Positions 32,686-42,568 are shown, counted from the stretch's first letter. The stretch is DNA of 60,195 nt from an uncultured Blautia sp. (GCA_900551715.1 URXG01000006.1:1-60195); one strand, 5' to 3'. Notes: a model not told the origin generated them from the sequence alone. Made by a program: numbers and translations.

Positions 32686-34356
32686 ATGAAAAAGCAGGAA
32701 AAAATTTATGTAATAGGTCATAAGAATCCTGACACAGATTCTATCTGTTCTGCTATTGCTTACTGCGATATCAAAAACAGAACCACTCAGGGCAACAAAT
32801 ATATTCCAAAGAGAGCCGGACAGATTAATGAGGAGACTGAGTATGTACTGGACCGTTTTGGTGTCCTGCCACCGGGATATCTGAGTAATATAGGTACGCA
32901 GGTGAAAGATATGGACATCCGCCTGAGTCCGGAAGCAGACAAAAGCATGTCTCTGAAGAATGCATGGGATCTGATGCAGGAAAACAGTATCGTATCTCTG
33001 CCTGTCAGGGAGGCTGACGGTACTCTGGAAGGTTTGATTACCATCGGTGACATTGCCAAGACTTATATGGACACCACTGACAGTTATCTTCTGTCAAGGG
33101 CGAGGACCCAGTACCAGAGGATTGCAGAAACCATCGACGGAGAAGTTGTTGAAGGCAACTCCCATGGATATTTTATCCAGGGAAAGGTTATGGTTGGAAC
33201 AGCCAATCCTGACAAGATGAAAGAATACATTGAAGAAAATGATATGATCATTATGGGTAACAGAGAGGAAGATCATCTTCAGGCTATTGCCCAGAATGTA
33301 AGCTGCATTATTGTTGGTCTGGGGATACAGGTAACACAGCAGGTACTGAAGCTTGCTCATGAAAAGGATATCATTATCATTTCCTCTCCATACGATACAT
33401 TTACTATTGCCAGACTGATCAATCAGAGTATCCCTGTAAAATACATTATGAGAACGGAGAATCTGGTTACTTTTAGCACAGAAGATTTTACGGATGATAT
33501 TCAGGATGTGATGATCAAACACAGACATCGTGCATTCCCTGTTATCAATAAAAAAGGCAAATGTATAGGAACCATATCCAGACGTAATTTCCTGGACATG
33601 CACAAAAAAAAGGTTGTACTTGTAGACCACAATGAAGTAGATCAGGCAGTAGATAATATTGAAAAAGCTGACATTATGGAGATTATCGATCACCACAAAC
33701 TGGGCTCTCTGCAGACGATGCAGCCCATCAGTTTCCGCAATCAGCCTGTGGGATGTACAGGAACGATCATGTATCAGATCTATGGTGAGCAGAAACTTGA
33801 AATTCCGCAGAAGATTGCAGGGCTTCTCTGTGCAGCGATCATTTCAGACACACTGATGTTTCGTTCTCCTACCTGCACACTTCAGGATAAGATGGCTGCA
33901 GGAGCACTGGCACTGATCGCAGATATTTCCATTGAGGAATTTGCAAAAGAGATGTTTAAGGCAGGAAGCAACCTGAAAGACAAAGCTCCGGAAGAAATCT
34001 TTTATCAGGATTACAAGAAATTTATTGCAGAGGGGGATATTTCTTTTGGTGTTGGTCAGATCAGTTCCATGGATGCAGAGGAACTGAAAGTTCTGAAAGA
34101 AAGACTGATTCCGTTCATGGTAAGCGAATGTGGCAGACATGGTGTAAGCAGAGTTTATTTTATGCTGACAGACATTATGGAAAGATCTACAGATCTTCTG
34201 TTCTACGGAGAGGGAAGTCAGGAAATGGCAGAGGCTGCCTTCAAGATGGAACCAACAGATGGTTCTTTTTACCTGGAGGGCGTCGTCTCCCGTAAGAAAC
34301 AGTTGATTCCTGCACTGATGGAAGCCGCACAGATGCAGGGCGGAGATTATGCATAA
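32686..34356 (+). CDS. Manganese-dependent inorganic pyrophosphatase with CBS and DRTGG domains
   Basis: A 556-residue family II pyrophosphatase. The N-terminal DHH domain starts GHKNPDTDSICSAIAY, the second metal motif is IIDHHKLG, and the C-terminal DHHA2 domain supplies substrate-binding residues. Inserted between are two CBS domains flanking a DRTGG domain (about 75-300), the arrangement that binds adenine nucleotides and makes the enzyme nucleotide-regulated in clostridia. It hydrolyses pyrophosphate to drive biosynthesis. It overlaps the next reading frame only if that gene starts at 34349. Confidence 0.93.
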   Translation: MKKQEKIYVIGHKNPDTDSICSAIAYCDIKNRTTQGNKYIPKRAGQINEETEYVLDRFGVLPPGYLSNIGTQVKDMDIRLSPEADKSMSLKNAWDLMQENSIVSLPVREADGTLEGLITIGDIAKTYMDTTDSYLLSRARTQYQRIAETIDGEVVEGNSHGYFIQGKVMVGTANPDKMKEYIEENDMIIMGNREEDHLQAIAQNVSCIIVGLGIQVTQQVLKLAHEKDIIIISSPYDTFTIARLINQSIPVKYIMRTENLVTFSTEDFTDDIQDVMIKHRHRAFPVINKKGKCIGTISRRNFLDMHKKKVVLVDHNEVDQAVDNIEKADIMEIIDHHKLGSLQTMQPISFRNQPVGCTGTIMYQIYGEQKLEIPQKIAGLLCAAIISDTLMFRSPTCTLQDKMAAGALALIADISIEEFAKEMFKAGSNLKDKAPEEIFYQDYKKFIAEGDISFGVGQISSMDAEELKVLKERLIPFMVSECGRHGVSRVYFMLTDIMERSTDLLFYGEGSQEMAEAAFKMEPTDGSFYLEGVVSRKKQLIPALMEAAQMQGGDYA

Positions 34357-34372
34357 AAAAGGAGAAATAACG

Positions 34373-34951
34373 GTGAAACAGACATGGAAGCCGGGGAATA
34401 TGCTTTATCCTCTTCCGGCAGTAATGGTAAGCGTTACAGACGGAAAAGGCGAAGATGATATAATAACTGTTGCATGGACAGGAACCATATGTACCAATCC
34501 ACCTATGGTTTCTATCTCTGTGCGTCCGGAACGGTATTCTTATCACATGATACGGGAAACCGGAGAATTTGTGATCAATCTTACTACTGAGGATCTGGCT
34601 TTTGCTACAGATTACTGCGGTGTCAGATCTGGCAGGGACACAGACAAATTCAAAGATACAGGTCTCACCAGAGAAGCAGCTCAGTTTGTAAAAGCTCCAT
34701 TGATCAAAGAGGCTCCTGTATCTATTGAATGTAAAGTAAAAGAAATAAAAGAATTGGGATCTCATCATATGTTTATTGCAGATGTACTTGCAGTACACGC
34801 AGATGAAGCCTACATGGATGAAAAAAACAGATTTGATTTGAACAAAGCCAGACCCCTGGTATACTCTCATGGAGAATATCTGGGGACAGGAAAAAAAATA
34901 GGCACATTTGGTTACAGTGTCAGAAAAAAGAAAAAAAGTGCGAAAAGATGA
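34373..34951 (+). CDS. Flavin reductase-like FMN-binding protein
   Basis: A 192-residue protein of the flavin reductase / flavoredoxin family (split-barrel FMN fold), with PLPAVMVSV near the start, TNPPMVSISVRPERYSY and the FVINLTTEDLA segment. The GTG at 34373 is preferred because AAGGAG lies eight bases upstream; an ATG at 34349 has no site. Members reduce flavin with NAD(P)H or act as FMN redox carriers. No linked oxygenase was seen, in keeping with an anaerobe. Confidence 0.85.
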   Translation: MKQTWKPGNMLYPLPAVMVSVTDGKGEDDIITVAWTGTICTNPPMVSISVRPERYSYHMIRETGEFVINLTTEDLAFATDYCGVRSGRDTDKFKDTGLTREAAQFVKAPLIKEAPVSIECKVKEIKELGSHHMFIADVLAVHADEAYMDEKNRFDLNKARPLVYSHGEYLGTGKKIGTFGYSVRKKKKSAKR

Positions 34952-34983
34952 GCTTGATAAGACAGATGGAGAACTGACAATAT

Positions 34984-35490
34984 ATGAATAATATTACATT
35001 AATTGGAATGCCTGGCGCGGGAAAGAGCACCATAGGGGTTGTTCTTGCAAAAGTATTAGGTTATCAGTTTTTGGATTCAGATCTTCTGATCCAGAAGCAG
35101 GAAAAGAGACGTCTCAGTGAGATCATTGAGCAGGAAGGATATGCAGGATTTAAAGAGATCGAGGATCGTGTAAATGCATCGATCAATGTAGATGAGACAG
35201 TGATCGCAACAGGTGGAAGCGTAGTATATTGTGAAAATGCCATGAAGCATCTTAAGGAAACAGGTACTGTAGTATATCTGAAACTGTCCCTGGATTCCCT
35301 CAGGAAAAGACTTGGAAATCTAAAGGGCAGAGGAGTCCTTTTAAAAGACGGACAGAGTCTTACAGATCTTTATGAAGAACGTGTTCCATTATACGAAAAA
35401 TATGCGGATATTGTTGTAGATGAAGAGGGGAAGAATCTGGAAGAAAGTTTGGATGCAGTTTTGGAGATACTGAAAAAGAAGGCAAAATAA
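34984..35490 (+). CDS. aroK: Shikimate kinase
   Basis: A 168-residue kinase that phosphorylates shikimate at O3 in the aromatic amino acid pathway. P-loop GMPGAGKST, shikimate-binding DSDLLIQ and the ATGGSVVY block are visible. Full length. No other aromatic pathway gene is adjacent. Confidence 0.93.
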   Translation: MNNITLIGMPGAGKSTIGVVLAKVLGYQFLDSDLLIQKQEKRRLSEIIEQEGYAGFKEIEDRVNASINVDETVIATGGSVVYCENAMKHLKETGTVVYLKLSLDSLRKRLGNLKGRGVLLKDGQSLTDLYEERVPLYEKYADIVVDEEGKNLEESLDAVLEILKKKAK

Positions 35491-35532
35491 GGTCAAAAAC
35501 AGGCAAAGAAAGGGTTGTCAGATTAAATTTTC

Positions 35533-35560
35533 TTTACAAATGTTAAAAATGTGCTATAAT
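35533..35560 (+). promoter_or_regulatory. Promoter of murA
   Basis: TTTACA (35533-35538), 16-bp spacer, TATAAT (35555-35560) with TGC extended -10. Confidence 0.75.
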
Positions 35561-35660
35561 ACTTTATTGAACTTTTGAACAAAAACCTGTAATTTGGTAA
35601 TAATTTTGTTTTCTGGCATTCACTTCCAGGATGAAGTGAAAATAATCATAGAGGTGTTTT

Positions 35661-36953
35661 ATGGAACAGTATGTAATAAAAGGCGGTAATCCGTTAGTAG
35701 GAGAAGTTGAAATCGGAGGCGCTAAAAACGCAGCTCTTGCAATTTTATCAGCAGCTATCATGACGGATGAAACAATACTGATTGAAAACCTGCCGGATGT
35801 AAGAGATATTAATGTTTTACTGGAAGCAATTGCCGGTATTGGAGCTCAGGTTGAACGTATTGACAGGACAACTGTCAGAATCAACGGTTCTACGATTAAT
35901 GATATCAGTGTAGACTATGAGTATATAAAGAAAATTCGTGCATCCTATTATCTTCTGGGTGCATTACTTGGCAAATATAAACATGCAGAAGTGCCTCTTC
36001 CGGGAGGCTGTAACATCGGAAGCCGTCCCATTGACCAGCATCTGAAAGGATTCCGGGCACTTGGAGCATCTGTAAATATTCTTCATGGAGCGATTGTTGC
36101 TGAAACAGAAAACCTCCATGGCAGTCATATTTTTCTGGATGTTGTATCTGTTGGTGCAACGATCAATATTATGATGGCTGCTTCCCTGGCTTCCGGACGT
36201 ACCATTATTGAGAACGCAGCCAGAGAGCCCCATGTTGTAGACGTTGCCAATTTCCTGAACAGCATGGGTGCGAACATTAAGGGCGCAGGTACTGATGTGA
36301 TCCGTATTAAAGGTGTAGAGAAGCTTCACCGCACAGAGTATTCTATCATTCCGGATCAGATTGAAGCAGGAACCTTCATGTTTGCAGCAGCAGCAACAGG
36401 TGGAGATGTTACCGTAAAGAATGTTATTCCGAAACATCTGGAAGCTACCACAGCCAAGTTGGAAGAAATTGGATGTGAAGTAGAAGAATTTGATGATGCT
36501 GTTCGTGTACGTGCAGGCAAGAGACTTCATCGTACTCACGTAAAGACCCTTCCATATCCAGGATATCCTACAGATATGCAGCCACAGATCGCAGTTACCC
36601 TGGCACTGGCAGAGGGTACCAGTATTGTTACCGAAAGTATCTTTGAAAACCGTTTCAAATACGCAGATGAACTTTCCAGAATGGGTGCCAATATTAAAGT
36701 TGAGGGTAATTCTGCGATTATCGATGGTGTAAGGAAACTGACAGGAGCAAGAGTCAGTGCACCGGATCTTCGTGCAGGAGCAGCACTTGTGATCGCAGGT
36801 CTTGCAGCGGATGGAATCACGGTTGTAGATGACATTGTCTATATCCAGAGAGGCTATGAGAATTTTGAGGAGAAACTGAGAAGTCTCGGTGCTGAGATCG
36901 AGAAAGTTTCCAGTGAAAAAGAGATCCAGAAATTCCGTCTTCGTGTAGGATGA
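35661..36953 (+). CDS. murA: UDP-N-acetylglucosamine 1-carboxyvinyltransferase
   Basis: A 430-residue enzyme for the first committed step of peptidoglycan synthesis: transfer of enolpyruvate from PEP to UDP-GlcNAc. The catalytic Cys is present as Cys117 in LPGGCNIGSRP, which makes the enzyme potentially fosfomycin-sensitive. KNAALAILSAA at the start and AGAALVIAGLAADG near the end are family hallmarks. Monocistronic behind its own promoter. Firmicutes often have two murA paralogues; only one is in this window. Confidence 0.97.
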   Translation: MEQYVIKGGNPLVGEVEIGGAKNAALAILSAAIMTDETILIENLPDVRDINVLLEAIAGIGAQVERIDRTTVRINGSTINDISVDYEYIKKIRASYYLLGALLGKYKHAEVPLPGGCNIGSRPIDQHLKGFRALGASVNILHGAIVAETENLHGSHIFLDVVSVGATINIMMAASLASGRTIIENAAREPHVVDVANFLNSMGANIKGAGTDVIRIKGVEKLHRTEYSIIPDQIEAGTFMFAAAATGGDVTVKNVIPKHLEATTAKLEEIGCEVEEFDDAVRVRAGKRLHRTHVKTLPYPGYPTDMQPQIAVTLALAEGTSIVTESIFENRFKYADELSRMGANIKVEGNSAIIDGVRKLTGARVSAPDLRAGAALVIAGLAADGITVVDDIVYIQRGYENFEEKLRSLGAEIEKVSSEKEIQKFRLRVG

Positions 36954-36975
36954 TAAAAATAATCAGGATAAATAC

Positions 36976-37004
36976 TTGACAATATTAAAAAATAAGTTTA
37001 ATGT
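36976..37004 (+). promoter_or_regulatory. Promoter of metK
   Basis: TTGACA (36976-36981), 17-bp spacer, TAATGT (36999-37004), just upstream of the SAM riboswitch. Confidence 0.72.
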
Positions 37005-37031
37005 ATGTTCTGCAATAATTAAATAAACGGC

Positions 37032-37132
37032 CTTTTATTCAGAGTAGTGGAGATACAAAGGATCTGTGAAGCTACGGCAACCCCTCCTTATGAGGAAGGT
37101 GCCAACCTGAGCGAGCAATCGAACAATAAGAG
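37032..37132 (+). promoter_or_regulatory. SAM-I riboswitch (S-box)
   Basis: P1 is CTTTTATT (37032-37039) with AATAAGAG (37125-37132). Within it, GTAG/CTAC and AGAT/ATCT helices frame the kink-turn, then the conserved CGGCAACC core, a CCTC/GAGG hairpin and the AAGGTGCCAACCTG core of P3-J3/4. This is the SAM-I layout. Binding of S-adenosylmethionine should favour the terminator downstream and switch metK off. Confidence 0.9.
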
Positions 37133-37148
37133 GATTGAATATAAATTC

Positions 37149-37182
37149 AAAACAGTCCTGTTGTTGGGGCTGTTTTCTTTTA
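37149..37182 (+). terminator. Riboswitch expression-platform terminator
   Basis: AAAACAGTCC (37149-37158) pairs with GGGCTGTTTT (37167-37176), 10 bp with one G-U, followed by CTTTTAT. It is 16 nt after the aptamer and 21 nt before metK. Confidence 0.82.
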
Positions 37183-37202
37183 TACAAGAAAGGATAATTA
37201 CA

Positions 37203-38387
37203 ATGGAGAAAGAAAAAATTTTATTTACTTCCGAATCAGTAACTGAAGGCCACCCGGACAAAATGTGTGACGCCATTTCAGACGCCATCTTGGATGCTAT
37301 CATGGAAAAAGACCCAATGGGACGTGTTGCCTGTGAGACAGCTACTACTACAGGTCTTGTACTTGTAATGGGTGAGATCACAACCAGCGCATATGTTGAT
37401 ATTCAGAAAATTGTAAGAGATACTGTAAGAGAAATCGGATATACCAGAGGAAAATATGGTTTTGATGCAGAAACATGCGCAGTAATCACTGCTATTGACG
37501 AACAGTCAGCAGATATTGCTCTTGGTGTAGACAAAGCTCTGGAAGCAAAGATGGGTGAAGACGAAATCGATGCGATCGGTGCAGGTGACCAGGGTATGAT
37601 GTTTGGATATGCTTCCAACGAAACAGAAGAATATATGCCATATGCCATCAACATGGCTCACAAACTTGCACGTCAGCTGACAAAAGTTCGCAAAGACGGA
37701 ACTCTGAAATATTTAAGACCAGACGGTAAGACACAGGTTACTGTAGAATACAGCGAAGATGGCAAACCGATCCGTATTGATGCAGTTGTATGCTCTACAC
37801 AGCATGATTCGGATGTAACACAGGAACAGATTCATGAAGATATTAAGAAATATGTATTTGATGCCATCATCCCGGCAGATATGGTTGATGAAGACACCAA
37901 ATATTTTATCAATCCAACAGGACGTTTTGTGATTGGTGGACCTCATGGTGACAGTGGACTTACAGGACGTAAAATTATCGTAGATACCTACGGTGGGGCT
38001 GGACGTCATGGCGGCGGAGCTTTCTCCGGAAAAGACTGTACAAAAGTTGACCGTTCTGCAGCTTATGCAGCACGTTATGTTGCAAAAAATATTGTTGCAG
38101 CAGGTCTGGCAGACAAATGCGAAATCCAGCTGTCTTATGCAATCGGTGTTGCAAAACCAACATCTATCAACGTTGAGACATTTGGAACAGGCAAACTTTC
38201 TGACACAAAACTGGTTGAGATCATTCGTGAAAACTTTGATCTTCGTCCGGCAGGAATCATCCGTATGCTTGATCTGAGAAGACCGATTTACAAACAGACT
38301 TCGGCATATGGTCATTTTGGACGTACAGATGTAGATCTTCCATGGGAAAAACTGGACAAAGTAGATGATCTTAAGAAATATCTCTAA
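37203..38387 (+). CDS. metK: S-adenosylmethionine synthetase
   Basis: A 394-residue enzyme that makes SAM from methionine and ATP. ATP-binding SVTEGHPDKMCD, the GAGDQGMMFGYA block and GGGAFSGKDCTKVDRS are all intact. The ATG at 37203 is the natural start; the frame is open further upstream but that part is the riboswitch. Controlled by the SAM-I element, that is, repressed by its own product. Confidence 0.98.
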   Translation: MEKEKILFTSESVTEGHPDKMCDAISDAILDAIMEKDPMGRVACETATTTGLVLVMGEITTSAYVDIQKIVRDTVREIGYTRGKYGFDAETCAVITAIDEQSADIALGVDKALEAKMGEDEIDAIGAGDQGMMFGYASNETEEYMPYAINMAHKLARQLTKVRKDGTLKYLRPDGKTQVTVEYSEDGKPIRIDAVVCSTQHDSDVTQEQIHEDIKKYVFDAIIPADMVDEDTKYFINPTGRFVIGGPHGDSGLTGRKIIVDTYGGAGRHGGGAFSGKDCTKVDRSAAYAARYVAKNIVAAGLADKCEIQLSYAIGVAKPTSINVETFGTGKLSDTKLVEIIRENFDLRPAGIIRMLDLRRPIYKQTSAYGHFGRTDVDLPWEKLDKVDDLKKYL

Positions 38388-38488
38388 GATTAAGTTGTGG
38401 TGAATGTTGTAAACAGTAACAGTCCTGTCTTTGAATGTTTCATTTTATAGAAAATTTAGAGATAGGGATATAAGGATATGGTATAATG

Positions 38489-38534
38489 GACGCATATATA
38501 TCGAGATAGTTTCGGTATGTATGCGTCTTTTTTT
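38489..38534 (+). terminator. Terminator after metK
   Basis: GACGCATA (38489-38496) pairs with TATGCGTC (38520-38527), followed by seven T. A TATAAT at 38482 is only two bases upstream and probably chance. Confidence 0.85.
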
Positions 38535-38568
38535 ACTTTAATAAAATAACAGAGAGCAGGGATGTTTC

Positions 38569-39717
38569 ATGAAATTAAGGACAAGAATAATACTGGGATT
38601 TCTGATGGTTATTCTGGTACCAATGCTTCTCCTTTCTGCTGCGTTGTATGGATTCAGGGAGACACAGCAGAGAAATGCCCAGAAGGAACAGATGGTTCAG
38701 GAATCTGATTATGACATTGTCATATCCGAAGCAGGTGCCAGCAAATCAGGAATTCAGATTATGACTAAGGATCTGTTTGTAACAGCACTGATCATTCTGG
38801 TTTTTACCAGTTTTTCTGTAGGATTATGGATCTACAGAAGCGTGGCAATGCCACTGGTAAAGCTACGGAAGGCTACCCAGAATATTAAAGATGGCAATCT
38901 GGACTTTGTAATGGATGTAGAAGGAACAGATGAATTTGCAGAACTGTGTCGGGATTTTGAGGAGATGCGTCGCAGACTGAAGGAATCAGCAGAAGAAAAA
39001 ATACTTTTGGACAAGGAAAACAAAGAACTGATCAGTAATATCTCTCATGATCTGAAGACTCCGATCACAGCTGTAAAGGGTTATGTAGAAGGAATCATGG
39101 ACGGTGTGGCAGACACGCCGGAAAAAATGGACCGTTATGTAAGGACTATTTATAACAAAACCAATGAAATGGACCATTTGATCAACGAACTGACTTTTTA
39201 TTCCAAGATTGATACCAACAGGATTCCCTATACGTTCAGCAAGCTGAATGTGGAAGATTATTTTGCTGACTGCGCAGAGGAAGTAGGTCTGGAGCTGGAG
39301 ACGAGAGGAATACAACTTCATTATGCCAATTATGTAGAGAAGGATGTTCAGGTCATAGCAGATGGGGAGCAGATCCGCCGGGTAATACATAATATTATCA
39401 GCAATGCTATTAAATATATGGATAAGCCTCATGGAGTTATTCATATCCGGGTAAAGGATGTGGGGGATTTTGTGCAGGTAGAGATAGAAGATAATGGAAA
39501 GGGAATTGCAGCCAAGGATATTGCCTATATTTTTGACCGTTTTTACAGAACCGATGTTTCCAGAAACTCTTCCAAGGGTGGCAGTGGTATCGGACTTTCT
39601 ATTGTCCGCAAAATACTGGAAGACCATGGTGGTAAAGTCTGGGCAACCAGCCGGGAAGGAATCGGAACGATAATGTACTTTGTTTTAAGAAAATACCAGG
39701 AGGTACCGGTGAAATGA
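38569..39717 (+). CDS. Sensor histidine kinase with HAMP domain
   Basis: A 382-residue membrane kinase. Helix one at about 7-27, short extracytoplasmic loop, helix two at about 70-90, HAMP to about 140, HisKA with His160 in ISHDLKTPITAVKGY, and HATPase with NIISNAIKYM and GSGIGLSIVRKI. The small sensor loop (about 40 residues) suggests an envelope signal. The stop overlaps the next gene by 4 nt, so it is coupled to its regulator. Target genes unknown; resembles YycG/PhoR-type kinases without a PAS domain. Confidence 0.9.
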   Translation: MKLRTRIILGFLMVILVPMLLLSAALYGFRETQQRNAQKEQMVQESDYDIVISEAGASKSGIQIMTKDLFVTALIILVFTSFSVGLWIYRSVAMPLVKLRKATQNIKDGNLDFVMDVEGTDEFAELCRDFEEMRRRLKESAEEKILLDKENKELISNISHDLKTPITAVKGYVEGIMDGVADTPEKMDRYVRTIYNKTNEMDHLINELTFYSKIDTNRIPYTFSKLNVEDYFADCAEEVGLELETRGIQLHYANYVEKDVQVIADGEQIRRVIHNIISNAIKYMDKPHGVIHIRVKDVGDFVQVEIEDNGKGIAAKDIAYIFDRFYRTDVSRNSSKGGSGIGLSIVRKILEDHGGKVWATSREGIGTIMYFVLRKYQEVPVK

Positions 39718-40403
39718 GCAGAATATTGATTATTGAAGATGAAGAAGCAATCGCAGATCTTGAGAAGGATTACCTTGAACTTTCAGGTTTTGAAGTAGAG
39801 ATTGCCAACAGAGGTGATACAGGACTTACCAGAGCGATGAATGAAGAATTTGACCTGATCATTCTGGATATTATGCTTCCGGAAGTGGATGGATTTGATA
39901 TCTGTCGTCAGGTACGTCAGGAAAAAAATATCCCGATTATTATGGTATCAGCCAAAAAAGATGATATCGACAAGATCAGAGGACTTGGTCTGGGTGCAGA
40001 TGATTATATGACCAAGCCATTCAGTCCCAGTGAGCTAGTAGCAAGAGTAAAGGCGCATATGGACAGATATAACCGTCTGGTAGGATCAGGCGCTGTCAAA
40101 AACGATGTGATCGAAATCAGGGGCATCAAGATCGATAAAACAGCCAGGAGAGTGTGGATCAACGGAGAGGAAAAAACGTTTACAACCAAGGAATTTGATC
40201 TTCTTACTTTCCTTGCAGAAAATCCAAACAGAGTGTTTACAAAGGCAGAGCTGTTCCGTCAGATTTGGGATATGGAGTCTGTTGGTGATATTGCAACGGT
40301 TACAGTCCATATCAAAAAAATCAGAGAAAAAATTGAATTTAATACTGCCAAACCGCAGTATATAGAAACCATATGGGGCGTAGGATACAGATTTAAGGTG
40401 TGA
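39714..40403 (+). CDS. OmpR/PhoB-family response regulator
   Basis: A 229-residue regulator: receiver with IIEDEE acidic pair and Asp52 in LILDIMLPEVDGFD, then a winged-helix DNA-binding domain (about 130-229) with TTKEFDLLTFLAENPNRVF and the VTVHIKKIREK recognition helix. It starts inside the kinase gene end (ATGA overlap) and is followed after 4 nt by the decarboxylase-like gene, so the two-component genes and that enzyme are probably co-transcribed. Confidence 0.93.
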   Translation: MSRILIIEDEEAIADLEKDYLELSGFEVEIANRGDTGLTRAMNEEFDLIILDIMLPEVDGFDICRQVRQEKNIPIIMVSAKKDDIDKIRGLGLGADDYMTKPFSPSELVARVKAHMDRYNRLVGSGAVKNDVIEIRGIKIDKTARRVWINGEEKTFTTKEFDLLTFLAENPNRVFTKAELFRQIWDMESVGDIATVTVHIKKIREKIEFNTAKPQYIETIWGVGYRFKV

Positions 40404-40407
40404 ATAT

Positions 40408-41871
40408 ATGGCAAGATTATACAGAGAATTAGCAGACTACAGTCATACAGACTATTATCCTTTCCATATGCCGGGGCATAAGAGAAACAATGCTTCCGTC
40501 AATGGAGAGTTTCCTTTTGACAGAGATATTACAGAAATCGAGGGATTTGATAATCTTCATCATGCAGAGGGGATACTGAAAGAAGCACAGGAGAATGCAG
40601 CCAGACTTTACGGCACAAAACAATGTTATTACAGTGTAAATGGCAGTACAGCCGCACTTCTTTCCGCTGTATCAGCCGCAGTTCCGGATGGAGGAAAGAT
40701 TCTTGTGGCCAGAAACTGTCACAAAGCAGTTTATCATGCCATGTATCTGAGAAATCTTACACCGGTTTACATTTATCCACAGACAGATGAAAACTGGTGG
40801 ATAAACGGAGGAATTTCGCCGGACAAAGTGGAAAGAATGCTGGCAGCATCCCCGGATGTGGCAGCAGTGTTGATAACTTCCCCTACTTATGATGGAGTGG
40901 TGTCTGATGTGGAAAGGATTGCGGAGATCGTTCACAGATATGATATTCCGCTTATCGTGGATGAGGCGCATGGAGCTCATTTTCATTTTTCCGACTATTT
41001 TCCGGTATCGGCAGCAGAACTGGGAGCAGATGTAGTAGTCCAGAGTTTTCATAAGACGATGCCTTCCATGACACAGACAGCAGTACTTCATAATTGCAGT
41101 GATCGCGTGGACGACAGGCTGATAAGGCGATTTATGGGAATTTATCAGACCAGCAGTCCGTCCTATATTCTTATGGCAAGTATGGATGCCTGCATAGAAA
41201 AGATGGAAAAAGACGGACATCAGATGTTCCGGGATTTTACCAGAATTCTGAGGAAAACCAGAAAGAGACTGGCACCTCTCAGATATATACGTCTGGTAAC
41301 ACCGGAAAACGGCACTTCGGAGATCTTTGATTATGACAGATCCAAACTTGTTTTTTCTACCAGATATGCGTCTCTTACCGGCAGAGAACTGTATCAGATC
41401 CTTCTGGAACGATATCATATCCAGATGGAGATGGAATCAGAATATTATGCACTTGCCATTGCTGCAGTGGGAGATACAGAAGAAGGATTTGAGAGATTGT
41501 GTCATGCCATAGAAGAAATAGATGAAGAACAGAAAGAACAGGCAGCGAGCCAGGAAACGGAGATAAAGACAGGTCAGGAGGAAAAGACAGTCTATCGTCC
41601 CTTGAGTCAGACCATGACCATCAAAGAAGCTATGGAAGCCCCGGATGAGGTATGCCCTCTGGAAGAAAGTATCGGCAGGATCTCGTCAGAGTTTGCTTAT
41701 ATGTATCCACCGGGAATTCCGCTTATTGTTCCAGGCGAACAGATAACTGGACAATTTGTAAAGAATATGAGAATATACATGAACAAGGGACTATACCTTC
41801 AGGGACTGGAGGATCATTCCAACAGAACCATCCGGGTAGTAACAAAAAAAGAGATTAAGGATGCACAGTAA
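40408..41871 (+). CDS. Orn/Lys/Arg decarboxylase-family PLP enzyme, YaaO-like
   Basis: A 487-residue fold-type I PLP protein of the small arginine/lysine decarboxylase family, close in layout to Bacillus YaaO. The N-terminal FHMPGHKRN, the active-site VDEAHGAHFHF and the PLP lysine in QSFHKTMPSMTQTAVLH are present, and the C-terminal domain contains YPPGIPLIVPGE. Predicted to decarboxylate lysine, arginine or ornithine to a polyamine precursor. Its neighbours downstream (kinase, holB, ricT) match the Bacillus yaaO region. Confidence 0.9.
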   Translation: MARLYRELADYSHTDYYPFHMPGHKRNNASVNGEFPFDRDITEIEGFDNLHHAEGILKEAQENAARLYGTKQCYYSVNGSTAALLSAVSAAVPDGGKILVARNCHKAVYHAMYLRNLTPVYIYPQTDENWWINGGISPDKVERMLAASPDVAAVLITSPTYDGVVSDVERIAEIVHRYDIPLIVDEAHGAHFHFSDYFPVSAAELGADVVVQSFHKTMPSMTQTAVLHNCSDRVDDRLIRRFMGIYQTSSPSYILMASMDACIEKMEKDGHQMFRDFTRILRKTRKRLAPLRYIRLVTPENGTSEIFDYDRSKLVFSTRYASLTGRELYQILLERYHIQMEMESEYYALAIAAVGDTEEGFERLCHAIEEIDEEQKEQAASQETEIKTGQEEKTVYRPLSQTMTIKEAMEAPDEVCPLEESIGRISSEFAYMYPPGIPLIVPGEQITGQFVKNMRIYMNKGLYLQGLEDHSNRTIRVVTKKEIKDAQ

Positions 41872-41882
41872 AGATTAAAAAT

Positions 41883-42470
41883 ATGGGAAAGATTTTTTAT
41901 ATTATGGGAAAAAGTGCCTCAGGGAAAGACAGAATTTATTCTGTTCTTGCAGGGGACAGAGAACTGAATTTCCGTAAACTGATCCTATATACCACAAGAC
42001 CCATAAGGGCAGGAGAAGAAAATGGAGTTCAGTATTATTTTACAGATGAAAATAAAAGAAAAGAATTTCAGGAAAAAGGTCTTCTGATAGAATCCAGATC
42101 CTATGATACGGTTCATGGTGTCTGGTCATATTTTACAGCAGATGACGGACAGATCAATCTGGATAAGGGAAATTACCTGGGAATCGGAACTCTGGAATCT
42201 TATCATAAAATGAAAGAGTATTTTGGTGAAGACTGCGTGGTACCTCTGTATATACAGGTGGAAGACGGAGAACGTCTGGAAAGAGCAATAAAAAGAGAAC
42301 GGGAACAGACAAACCCCAGGTATGCGGAGCTGTGCAGACGTTTTCTGGCAGATCAGGAGGATTTTTCGGAAGATAAGATCAGAGATGCAAGGATTGACAG
42401 GCGTTTCGAGAATGATAATCTGGATAATTGTGTCAGAAATATTATAAATTATGTTAATTCTGTATCTTAA
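41883..42470 (+). CDS. Guanylate kinase-like protein (in the tmk position)
   Basis: A 195-residue P-loop kinase: Walker A GKSASGKD, then YTTRPIRAGEENGVQYYF, which is the GMP-binding signature of guanylate kinases. It lacks the usual SGPSGxGK N terminus and is diverged, so it is probably a paralogue of the housekeeping enzyme. In Bacillus the same position (after yaaO, before holB) is held by thymidylate kinase. Substrate is therefore open; GMP is most likely. It follows the decarboxylase by 11 nt. Confidence 0.8.
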   Translation: MGKIFYIMGKSASGKDRIYSVLAGDRELNFRKLILYTTRPIRAGEENGVQYYFTDENKRKEFQEKGLLIESRSYDTVHGVWSYFTADDGQINLDKGNYLGIGTLESYHKMKEYFGEDCVVPLYIQVEDGERLERAIKREREQTNPRYAELCRRFLADQEDFSEDKIRDARIDRRFENDNLDNCVRNIINYVNSVS

Positions 42471-42482
42471 CTAAAAATAGTT

Positions 42483-42510
42483 TTGAATGGCTATTAAAGT
42501 ATGATATAAT
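42483..42510 (+). promoter_or_regulatory. Promoter of the holB operon
   Basis: TTGAAT (42483-42488), 16-bp spacer, TATAAT (42505-42510). Separates holB and the genes beyond from the kinase gene. Confidence 0.68.
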
Positions 42511-42568
42511 GAAATCACAGCGAACACAGTTTCGTAATAAAAGCTGCAAATAAGAGAGGTGATTCTGA

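Noticed and set aside
38482..38487. TATAAT after metK as a promoter
   Set aside because: No -35 at a proper distance, and it abuts the terminator stem.
38558..38575. TGTTTCATGAAA as a parS variant
   Set aside because: It lacks the CACGTG centre and the right half; it is the start region of the kinase gene.
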